Assembly: GCA_049303435.1 (NCBI GenBank)
Contig: JBAQNC010000313.1
Coordinates: 1-38,055 of the forward strand
Reading direction: 5' to 3'
From: Parvibaculum sp049303435
GTDB taxonomy: Bacteria; Pseudomonadota; Alphaproteobacteria; Parvibaculales; Parvibaculaceae
Length of the DNA stretch: 38,055 nucleotides
In this document: piece by piece, positions 1-6,505 of the stretch
Layout: the number at the start of each line of letters is the position of its first letter
Numbering within the stretch: position 1 is the first letter of the stretch
Program-made: the position numbers and the translations under genes
Notes under the pieces: generated by a model
Databases searched by the model: none
Seen by the model: the letters and a program-made list of their open reading frames with translations, nothing else
Told to the model about the DNA's origin: nothing

Positions 1-117
1 GGTGTCGGACGACGTTTTATTTCCGAGCTTGAGCGCGGCAAACCGTCACTGGAATTTGGACTCGTACTGCAAGTTTGCGAGGCGGCGGGTATCGACATAC
101 TGGCCAAGCGCAAATGA
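1..117 (+). CDS. hipB: HipB-type antitoxin, C-terminal part (cut by window edge)
   Basis: The reading frame is open from the first base and ends with TGA at 115-117, giving 38 residues. They contain FISELERGKPS, the second half of a Cro/C1 (XRE) helix-turn-helix, and end in DILAKRK. The TGA overlaps the ATG of the next gene (ATGA, 114-117), the usual coupling of hipB to hipA. In this family the antitoxin binds the operator and neutralises the kinase toxin. The start and operator lie outside the window. The identification rests on the HTH remnant plus the adjacent hipA. Confidence 0.85.
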   Translation, partial: GVGRRFISELERGKPSLEFGLVLQVCEAAGIDILAKRK

Positions 118-1463
118 GCCCCTCTGAAATACTCGACGTAAGACTGGAAGGCCACGAAATGCCCGTCGGGCAACTCGTCCGGGACGATAGCGCTTGCCTG
201 TTCGCCTACTCCGCCGCCTACGTCCGACAACCTGATGCAATTCCGATTTCGCTCTCCTTGCCATTCAGCCAGGACATTTTCGACGACCCGAGCACGCGCG
301 CATTCTTCGATAACCTGCTGCCGGAAAACAACCAGCTTCAGCAAGTCATGGATCGCGAACGTATCGCCCGCGACGATATCGTCGGACTGCTGAAACACCT
401 CGGCGGCGACTGTCCGGGCGCCATAAGCTGCGTGCCGCGAGATGCGCCACCCGTTAAAATTCCCGGCAATGTCGAAACCGACTATGTCGAAATCGCGCCT
501 GAAAATCTCGCGGACATCATGCGTCGATTGGCGGACAGACTACCCCTGCCGGAGGAAATACAAGACCCCTCCCCCGTTGCCGGTGTTCAGAGAAAAATCG
601 CCGTCACCGAAATCGCGCCCAATCGCTTCGGTCACCCCAAAGACAAATTAAGAGTTCCGACCACTCACATTCTAAAAGTGCCGGAACGCGGTCGCGAACG
701 CGAAGTCCAGCAAGAAGCTATCGCCGCACGGCTTGCCGCTCTTGTTGTCAACCATCCCGTCGCCCTGCCAGCCGAATTCAAGCGCGGCGACGAAGTCGGA
801 CTTCTCATAAAAAGATTTGATCGCAACGTTTCCGCAGATGGACTAATCACGCGAATTCATCAGGAAGATTTCTGCCAGGCTCTGGGCTTACCTGCCAGCT
901 TGAAGTATGAACGCAAAGGCACAGCCGAGCGACATTTCTCTGCGGCAAAAGTCCATGATCTTCTCGGCAGAACAAATGCCCCCGGACTGAACCGGCTGAT
1001 TTTCCTGCGTGCAAGTATTTTCAATCTTGCGATCGGCAACACCGACAGTCACGCAAAAAATCATGCCCTGATCTACGACCAAGGTGGCACACCCCGTCTA
1101 GCGCCACTCTACGACATGCTTCCCATTCGCCTGTCCAATCGCTACACACACGAACTCGCTTTCAAGATTGGCGAGGCAGAAAATTTCGACGAAATAAAAC
1201 CCGCCGATCTGATGGAATTCATTCATTCATTTGGCCCCAAGACCGAAGGCGCGACCAGACGTTTTCTTCAAAATGAAATTGGTCCGATGATTCTAACGCT
1301 GGACCAAACGGCCCATGAACTCACGAGCATGGGGCACAAGGATTTCGATGACCTCATCGGGCGTGAAATAGAAAAAATCACAAACCTACTTGGGCTCAAT
1401 CTGGAAATTCGCGAACGTGACTATTTTGGAACCGCTGCCGGAGGTTGGGGTATGCCCAGCTAA
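114..1463 (+). CDS. hipA: HipA-family serine/threonine kinase toxin
   Basis: A 449-residue protein, about the usual HipA length. The N-terminal HipA_N/couple_hipA region spans roughly residues 5-105 and the kinase fold follows. The catalytic loop GNTDSHAKNH is at 308-317 with Asp311, Lys315 and Asn316; the metal-binding YDMLP is at 333-337 with Asp334. All key kinase residues are therefore present and the toxin looks intact. E. coli HipA phosphorylates glutamyl-tRNA synthetase and induces dormancy; the target of this protein is not known. I chose the ATG at 114 because it overlaps the hipB stop; an in-frame upstream start at 75 would run through hipB. The gene is visibly richer in A/T and in codons such as AAA, AAT and ATT than its neighbours, suggesting horizontal acquisition. 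Confidence 0.9.
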   Translation: MSPSEILDVRLEGHEMPVGQLVRDDSACLFAYSAAYVRQPDAIPISLSLPFSQDIFDDPSTRAFFDNLLPENNQLQQVMDRERIARDDIVGLLKHLGGDCPGAISCVPRDAPPVKIPGNVETDYVEIAPENLADIMRRLADRLPLPEEIQDPSPVAGVQRKIAVTEIAPNRFGHPKDKLRVPTTHILKVPERGREREVQQEAIAARLAALVVNHPVALPAEFKRGDEVGLLIKRFDRNVSADGLITRIHQEDFCQALGLPASLKYERKGTAERHFSAAKVHDLLGRTNAPGLNRLIFLRASIFNLAIGNTDSHAKNHALIYDQGGTPRLAPLYDMLPIRLSNRYTHELAFKIGEAENFDEIKPADLMEFIHSFGPKTEGATRRFLQNEIGPMILTLDQTAHELTSMGHKDFDDLIGREIEKITNLLGLNLEIRERDYFGTAAGGWGMPS

Positions 1464-1505
1464 TCCAAAATGATTTCATTGGGTTTGGACGCACTCAAAA
1501 AATTT

Positions 1506-1612
1506 CGTCATGCACGGACTTGATCCGCATATCCACGTCTTTGCGGCATCGAATTTAAGGAAGACGTGGATGCCCCGCCTCCTTTAATGAAAGGTGGGCC
1601 GGAGCATGACGA
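1506..1612. repeat. Imperfect inverted-repeat element, degenerate family A copy
   Basis: ATCCACGTCT at 1531-1540 is matched exactly by AGACGTGGAT at 1562-1571, and the outer CGTCATG near 1506 pairs with CATGACG near 1605. The same words form the complete element at 26054-26145, so this is a decayed or expanded copy of a dispersed palindromic repeat. The tandem duplication described separately grew out of its right arm. Confidence 0.6.
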
Positions 1613-1675
1613 GGTTGGGGCGGATGCCCCGCCTTCTTTAATGAAAGGTGGGCCGGTGCATGACGGTGTTGGGGT
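1568..1675. repeat. Two tandem copies of a 54-base unit
   Basis: The unit beginning GGATGCCCCGCC starts at 1568, again at 1622, and a third broken copy (GGATGGCCTCGCC) starts at 1676. The first two copies differ at only a few positions. Each copy has a small internal hairpin around CCTTTAATGAAAGG. Because 54 is a multiple of three, both strands stay open across it and give repeated peptide, but no start, ribosome site or codon bias suggests a gene. Confidence 0.8.
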
Positions 1676-1700
1676 GGATGGCCTCGCCTCACATTCCGTG

Positions 1701-1787
1701 TTGTCCCGTGACTTGATCGCGGGACCCGGAGCGGGCCGCATCACTTGCATCGAAGATGGATCCCGGGATCAAGTCCCGGGATGACAG
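1701..1787. repeat. REP-like inverted repeat (GACTTGATC / GATCAAGTC)
   Basis: The left arm around TGACTTGATCGCGGGACCC (about 1709-1727) is answered by a right arm around GATCCCGGGATCAAGTCCC (about 1758-1777), ending in GGATGACAG. This resembles the extragenic palindromes common in alphaproteobacterial genomes and lies between hipA and the next gene. No coding capacity is evident. Confidence 0.6.
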
Positions 1788-1825
1788 TTGCGGGTTTGGC
1801 TGTTCGCTCCCAACATATCAAAAAG

Positions 1826-1886
1826 ACCCCCACCCTCCGCGCGTAAGAACGCGCTCCTCCCTCCCCCGCTTTGCGGGAGAGGGTTT
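1826..1886. repeat. CCCTCTCCC-class intergenic repeat, divergent copy
   Basis: The stretch holds GCGCGTAAGAACGCGC and a CTCCCCCGCTTTGCGGGAG-type hairpin flanked by CACCCTCC and GAGAGGGT. It belongs to the same class as the elements at 17056, 18306 and 20537. It closes the gap between hipA and the small exported protein. With the other repeats it accounts for most of the 505-base gene-free region 1464-1968. Confidence 0.5.
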
Positions 1887-1968
1887 AGAAAGGCGTCCTT
1901 TCCGTTCCCCCTTCCCTCCGCCGCCGCCCGTGCTAGGCTTTCCGCAAATCAGCATTGGGAGAGTATCT

Positions 1969-2361
1969 ATGCGTATCGGGCGTCTGGGATTGGTGGTCAC
2001 AGTGGCGAGCATGGCGGCTTTGCCCGCGCTGGCCGCGTCGATGGAGCCGCGGTTTGGCAATACGATGCTCGGCACGCGGCCCGACGGGACGGTGATGAAG
2101 CTCTATTACAATGCGGACCACACTTTCTCGGGCGAGATCACGCCGCCGGGATCGCCGGTGTCCTTCGAGGCCAAGGGGACATGGAAGCTCAAGGGCGACC
2201 AGCTTTGCGTGCTGTCGGACCTCGGCCCCGGCGGCGGGACGCCGCCGGAAAGCTGCGCCACCCTGAAAGGCGACCATGTGGGCGACAAATGGCAGACGAC
2301 CGTGCAGGGCACGGACGGCAAGCCTGTGGTGCAGTCGGTGGAGATCGTGAAGGGGCGCTGA
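1969..2361 (+). CDS. Small exported protein of unknown function
   Basis: A 130-residue protein with a clear signal peptide: MRIGRLG, then a hydrophobic stretch to about residue 22 ending ALPALA before ASMEP. The mature part is rich in alternating polar and hydrophobic residues with repeated Gly and Thr, and includes KGTWKLKGDQLCVLSD, where two Cys (in LCVL and ESCATL) could form a disulphide. It has the look of a small periplasmic beta-barrel or lipocalin-like domain, but I recognise no family. The ATG at 1969 is preceded by GGGAGAG, a good ribosome site. Upstream in-frame sequence lies in repeat DNA, so a longer start is unlikely. Confidence 0.7.
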   Translation: MRIGRLGLVVTVASMAALPALAASMEPRFGNTMLGTRPDGTVMKLYYNADHTFSGEITPPGSPVSFEAKGTWKLKGDQLCVLSDLGPGGGTPPESCATLKGDHVGDKWQTTVQGTDGKPVVQSVEIVKGR

Positions 2362-2387
2362 GGAAGCTGGAAATAAGGAAGTCCCTC

Positions 2388-2408
2388 ACCTCCCCCTTGT
2401 GGGGAGGT
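2388..2408. terminator. Hairpin ACCTCCCC-CTTGT-GGGGAGGT between convergent genes
   Basis: A perfect 8-base stem with a 5-base loop lies 26 bases after one stop codon and 11 before the opposing one. The same stem recurs at 8765, 29477 and 29605, always between convergent genes. The position suggests a bidirectional terminator; there is no strong T-run. Confidence 0.55.
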
Positions 2409-2419
2409 AAAGGAGAAGA

Positions 2420-2830
2420 TCAATCCATATAGGCCAATACGTTCCGCGCCAGAGCCGTGCCGAGCGTGGCCGAGGTGGCCGAGAGCACCGTGCCCCAGGC
2501 GATATCCACCACGACGAGTTCGAGTGGCCAGCGGACGAGCGTCGCCTGATTGGTGAGGTCGTAGGTCACATAGGTGAAGAAGCCGAAGAGCGCGCCATAG
2601 AGGAGCGCGGTCGAGAGCCTGCCTGTGCTGAGCGCGGGGCCGACCGCGAAGATGAGCAAGCCGGCGAGAAACAGAAAATAGAAGACCATCGCCGGTGCGA
2701 GACGAAAATCGGGCAGCAGCAGGTCGCCCATCATGCGGCGATACCAGCCGCCCATGGAACTCAGCCAGATGGCGTCCACCACCACGAAGACAAGGCCGGT
2801 GGAAACATAGGCGACGAGATGGCGCAGCAT
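2420..2830 (-). CDS. DUF2177 family membrane protein
   Basis: A 136-residue, very hydrophobic protein with about four membrane helices (roughly residues 5-25, 46-66, 73-92 and 102-125). It carries family-typical features: VVDAIWLSSMGGWYRRMMG near the N-terminus, YGALFGFFTYVTYDLTNQAT in the middle and a VDIAWG motif in the last helix. The family is found in many proteobacteria; its function is unknown. The start is supported by CAGGAGCC a few bases upstream on this strand. It is divergent from the FAD oxidoreductase at 2948 with 117 bases between, and convergent with the exported protein gene. Confidence 0.8.
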   Translation of the reverse strand: MLRHLVAYVSTGLVFVVVDAIWLSSMGGWYRRMMGDLLLPDFRLAPAMVFYFLFLAGLLIFAVGPALSTGRLSTALLYGALFGFFTYVTYDLTNQATLVRWPLELVVVDIAWGTVLSATSATLGTALARNVLAYMD

Positions 2831-2947
2831 GAGGCGGCTCCTGATAAAGGCGTTTACCCCCTATACGCAGCAAAGGCCCGACAGGATCAGCCCTTGCAAA
2901 GCTCACGCGAAAACGGCAAACCCTGAGCAGCGCGGGGGATTGAGGCC

Positions 2948-4066
2948 ATGAGCGACATCGACGAGGTCGAAACGGTGGTGATCGGCGCGGGCGTCGCGGG
3001 CCTTGCCTGCGCCCGGGCGCTGGCGCTTGGCGGTCGCGAGGTGCTGGTGCTGGAGCGGCACGGGGCCATCGGCACCGAGATCTCGGCCCGCAACAGCGAA
3101 GTCATCCACGCGGGCATCTATTATCCCAGGGACTCGCTGCGCGCCAAACTCTGCGTCGAGGGCCGCGTGAGGCTTTACGAATATCTCACCGGCCACCACC
3201 TGCCCCACAGGCGCTGCGGCAAGCTGATCGTCGCGAACGACGCGGTGCAAGAGGCAGAGCTTGCCGGGATCGCCGCGCGGGCGCGGGCCAATGGCGTCGA
3301 CGACATTGCCGAGTTGTCCGGCGCGGAAGCGATGAAGCTCGAGCCTGCGCTTGAAGCGCATGCCGCCCTGCTCTCGCCCTCGACCGGCATTCTGGATGCG
3401 CATGCCTATATGCTAGCGCTACGCGGCGAGATCGAGGACCACGGCGGCGTGATCGCCTTCGGCGCAAACCTCGACCGGGCGGAAGCCAATGCCGACGGGT
3501 TCCTTCTGCATGTGGGCGAGGCGCGGCTGCAATGCCGCCAGTTGATCAACAGCGCGGGGCTGAACGCCGTCGCCGTCGCCAAACGCATCGAAGGGCTCGA
3601 CGCGAGCCATATCCCGACCGCCTATTATGCCAAGGGCAACTACTTCACGCTGGCCAGTCGTGCGCCCTTCTCGCGCCTCATCTATCCCGTGCCGGAAGCG
3701 GCGGGGCTCGGTGTCCACCTGACGCTCGACTTAGGGGGGCAGGCGCGCTTCGGCCCGGACGTCGAATGGATCGAACCTGAAAATGCCGACGCCATCGACT
3801 ATGCGGTGAACCCCGACCGGGGCGACATCTTCCATGACGCGATCCGGCGCTATTGGCCGGGGCTGCCCGACGGCGCGCTGGAGCCCGCCTATGCAGGCGT
3901 CAGGCCCAAGATCCACGGGCCCCATGAACCCGCCGCAGATTTCGTTATTTCCGGTCCGGAAAATCACGGGACACCGGGACTCGTCAATCTTTTTGGCATA
4001 GAAAGTCCCGGCCTCACCTCTTCCCTCGCCATTGCCGATAGAGTGGCGAAGAAACTCACCGCCTGA
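2948..4066 (+). CDS. LhgO-like FAD-dependent oxidoreductase
   Basis: A 372-residue DAO-family flavoprotein. The N-terminal dinucleotide site is VVIGAGVAGLACARAL (residues 10-25), with the FAD-ribose acidic residue in LVLERHG (33-39). SARNSEVIHAGIYYP (46-60) is the hallmark of the L-2-hydroxyglutarate dehydrogenase/oxidase group, and NLFGIESPGLTSSLAIAD near the C-terminus closes the FAD site. Members oxidise 2-hydroxyacids such as L-2-hydroxyglutarate and pass electrons to the quinone pool or to oxygen; the substrate here is inferred only from the family. The length fits. There is no signal peptide, so it is cytoplasmic or peripheral to the membrane. The ribosome site before 2948 is weak. Confidence 0.8.
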   Translation: MSDIDEVETVVIGAGVAGLACARALALGGREVLVLERHGAIGTEISARNSEVIHAGIYYPRDSLRAKLCVEGRVRLYEYLTGHHLPHRRCGKLIVANDAVQEAELAGIAARARANGVDDIAELSGAEAMKLEPALEAHAALLSPSTGILDAHAYMLALRGEIEDHGGVIAFGANLDRAEANADGFLLHVGEARLQCRQLINSAGLNAVAVAKRIEGLDASHIPTAYYAKGNYFTLASRAPFSRLIYPVPEAAGLGVHLTLDLGGQARFGPDVEWIEPENADAIDYAVNPDRGDIFHDAIRRYWPGLPDGALEPAYAGVRPKIHGPHEPAADFVISGPENHGTPGLVNLFGIESPGLTSSLAIADRVAKKLTA

Positions 4067-4089
4067 CCCTGGAACAAAGGACAAATGGC

Positions 4090-5907
4090 ATGAAGTCCGG
4101 CCTGCGCCTTCGAGCGATCAAACGGTTGATCGGTATCCGCTATGCGGGTTTCAACCGAACGCTGCGAAGCTGGGAACCGGGCATCATCATGCTCTGCGCG
4201 CCGCTGGGGATCGCGGTGGGCGTCGTCGTCTTTCTGCTGCGCCAGACGGTCTATGCCCTGCACGACTGGATGTTCGGCCTGCCCGCGCACTCCTACCTGA
4301 GCGAGCAGACCTATATCGATCCGGTCCGGCTGCTGGTCGTGCCGATCGCAATGAGCCTCTTTTTCGGCTATCTGGCCTGGCTCTGGCGGCGCAAGCGCTC
4401 GGCCGAAGTGACCGACCCCGTGGAGGCCAATGCGCTGTTCGGCGGACACATGTCGATGCTCGACAGCATCCGTCTCTCCATCGCCACGCTGACGTCGAAC
4501 GCGGCGGGCGGCTCGCTCGGCATGGAAGCAGGCTACACGCAGATGGGCGGCGCGATCTTCTCCGCCGTGGCCCAGCACTTCCGCCTGCGCCGTGACGAGG
4601 CGCGCATCTATGTCACCGCAGGCGCGGCCGCCGCCATCGCCGCCGCCTTCAATGCGCCGCTGGCGGGCGCTTTCTATGGTTTCGAACTGGTGCTCGGCAA
4701 CTACAGCCCCCGCGCGCTCGCCCCCGTGGGCATCGCGGCGCTGGCGGGCGCGCTGACGATCCAGCTGCTCGGCACCGACGAACCGCTATTCGCGGTCACG
4801 CAGAGCTTCACCATCACGCCGCTGCTCTATCTGCTCTTTGCAATCCTCGGCGTGGCGGCGGCGGGCTTTTCCATCCTCACCATGCGCGCGGTGACATGGG
4901 CCGAAAGCCATCTGCAAAAATTGCCGATCTGGATCCGCCCCGTCGTCGGCGGCGTCACCCTGAGCGCTCTCGCCTTCGGCTCGCCGCAGGTGCTGGGCTC
5001 GGGCCACGGCGCGATCCAGTATGCGCTGGAAAACGACCGCAGCTTCCTGCTGGTCGCCGCATTGCTGGCGGGCAAATTCATCGCCTCCGTCGTCTCGCTG
5101 GGATCGGGCCTGCGCGGCGGCATGTTCTCCTCATCACTTTTTCTGGGCGTCCTGCTGGGCGCGGTCTTCGCCGCCGCCATCACCGTCGTGGCGCCGGGGC
5201 TCGGGCCCGACAAGGTCGCCTTCATGCTGGTCGGCATGGGCGCGGTGGGCGCAGGCATCATCGGCGCGCCGATCACCATGGTGCTGCTGGTGCTGGAAGG
5301 CACGGGTAATTTTCAGGTGACGATGGGCGTCCTCGTCGCCGTCGTCATCGCCTCCACCATCATCCGCCTGACGTTCGGCTATTCCTTCTCGACCTGGCGC
5401 TTCCACCTGCGCGGCATGCCAATTACCGGCGCCCATGACATCGGCTGGATCGCCGACCTCACCGTCAACCGCGTGATGCGCTCAGACCCCGTGATCGTGC
5501 CCGCCAGCATGCCGCTGATGAAACTTCGCGAAGTCGCTCCGCTCGGCAGCGCCAAGCGCGTCTTCACGGTGGACGCCAACGACAAATATCTCGGCATCGT
5601 CAATATGGCGACCGTGCACGACCCCGACATCACGGATGCGGCGGCCTCGCTCGTCGCCGGCGATCTGGCGCGTGGCGCGGGCATCTATCTGCAGCCGAAG
5701 GAAAACCTGCGCGTCGCGCTCGGTCGCTTCGAGACGGTGGAGATGGAAACGCTGCCCGTGCTCGACAACATGCAGGACATGAAGGTGATCGGGTATCTGA
5801 CCGAGGCTTACGCGCTGCGCCGCTATACGCAGGAACTGGAACGCCAGCGCAGCAGCGAAACGGGCCTCAGCGGCCCCTTTGGATTGGGCATTCCGACGAA
5901 AAGCTGA
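4090..5907 (+). CDS. ClC-family chloride channel/transporter with C-terminal CBS pair
   Basis: A 605-residue protein: a ClC membrane domain to about residue 435, then a cytoplasmic region with two CBS domains (about 450-580). The gating glutamate is kept in GMEAG (144-148, Glu146), matching GREGP of E. coli ClcA. Other selectivity-filter motifs are divergent: GSGIP is replaced by a DPVEANAL region, and GxFxP by GGMFSS (343-348). At the internal proton-glutamate site (E. coli Glu203) the alignment gives Leu200 in GFELVLG, with Glu199 just before. In the wider family this pattern points towards a channel or a weakly coupled exchanger, though that is inference. AAGGA stands about nine bases before the ATG. 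The gene begins 23 bases after the oxidoreductase stop and may be cotranscribed with it. Confidence 0.88.
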   Translation: MKSGLRLRAIKRLIGIRYAGFNRTLRSWEPGIIMLCAPLGIAVGVVVFLLRQTVYALHDWMFGLPAHSYLSEQTYIDPVRLLVVPIAMSLFFGYLAWLWRRKRSAEVTDPVEANALFGGHMSMLDSIRLSIATLTSNAAGGSLGMEAGYTQMGGAIFSAVAQHFRLRRDEARIYVTAGAAAAIAAAFNAPLAGAFYGFELVLGNYSPRALAPVGIAALAGALTIQLLGTDEPLFAVTQSFTITPLLYLLFAILGVAAAGFSILTMRAVTWAESHLQKLPIWIRPVVGGVTLSALAFGSPQVLGSGHGAIQYALENDRSFLLVAALLAGKFIASVVSLGSGLRGGMFSSSLFLGVLLGAVFAAAITVVAPGLGPDKVAFMLVGMGAVGAGIIGAPITMVLLVLEGTGNFQVTMGVLVAVVIASTIIRLTFGYSFSTWRFHLRGMPITGAHDIGWIADLTVNRVMRSDPVIVPASMPLMKLREVAPLGSAKRVFTVDANDKYLGIVNMATVHDPDITDAAASLVAGDLARGAGIYLQPKENLRVALGRFETVEMETLPVLDNMQDMKVIGYLTEAYALRRYTQELERQRSSETGLSGPFGLGIPTKS

Positions 5908-5911
5908 AAGC

Positions 5912-6295
5912 TCAGCTCATCAACTCATCGATAAAGACACTGACGATGGCGATGGCTTCGCGCACGCGGGCGACGTCGGCATGACGTGCGGCCTCATCGG
6001 CAAAGTCATGATGCTCCACCTCTTCGGCAAGATCGCCGAGCGACCAGGCGCCGAGACCGCGAGCCGAGCCCTTGAGACTATGCGCGGCGTCACGCCAGTC
6101 CTTGGCGTTTTCAGCCGCTTCGAGGCGCGAGATATAGATCCCCGCCTGCGAACGAAAGAGGCCCAGAAGCTCGCCTTCAAGGCTGCGGTCGCCGAATGTA
6201 TATTTGGACAGATGCACGAGATCGAGCGGCCTGTCGGAAGCTGGCATTCTCGACGACGTGGTCTCGCCGGATTTCATTGCGGTCATGGCGGTCAT
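5912..6295 (-). CDS. Hpt (histidine phosphotransfer) domain protein
   Basis: A 127-residue protein, essentially one Hpt four-helix domain preceded by about 35 flexible residues. The phosphoacceptor motif is AAHSLKGSARGLG with His72, followed by the usual amphipathic ALSDLAEEVE-like helix. Such proteins relay phosphate between a hybrid histidine kinase and a response regulator; no partner kinase is in the window. I start it at the ATG at 6295 because AGGAGA lies just upstream; an in-frame upstream start at 6367 has no ribosome site. Two more ATG codons follow within 18 bases. It is divergent from the TipN-like gene and convergent, with four bases between, with the ClC gene. Confidence 0.85.
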   Translation of the reverse strand: MTAMTAMKSGETTSSRMPASDRPLDLVHLSKYTFGDRSLEGELLGLFRSQAGIYISRLEAAENAKDWRDAAHSLKGSARGLGAWSLGDLAEEVEHHDFADEAARHADVARVREAIAIVSVFIDELMS

Positions 6296-6388
6296 GGCTT
6301 TCTCCTGCCGGTGCTTCCGACACCGAGAGCCTAATCCCCCCAATTGTACTGAACCGTTAACTGCCATGACTCTTGCGCGTATTTATGG

Positions 6389-6403
6389 TTAGTAAAGGGT
6401 TAA
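6389..6403. promoter_or_regulatory. Candidate CtrA-type box TTAG-N7-TTAA
   Basis: GGTTAG, then TAAAGGG, then TTAAG matches the alphaproteobacterial CtrA consensus TTAA-N7-TTAA at seven of eight positions with the exact 7-base spacing. It lies in the 210-base region between the Hpt gene and the TipN-like gene, both plausible cell-cycle genes. Only one near-consensus site is seen, so chance is possible. Confidence 0.4.
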
Positions 6404-6505
6404 GCAAACCGCCAATCATGCGGGGCCCAGTTGACGCGACGCGAGCCATCCCGCACGGTAAATATCGGGATAGATGGCAACATCTGGCGCAAATGGAATA
6501 GACAT

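Noticed and set aside
1568..1675. Possible start of a CRISPR array
   Set aside because: Units are directly adjacent with no unique spacers, and there are only two full copies.
1508..1784. Open frames of 72-80 codons on both strands with a repeated GPPFIK-like peptide
   Set aside because: The peptide repeat comes from the 54-base tandem duplication. No ribosome site, and both strands are equally open, as expected from the repeat length.
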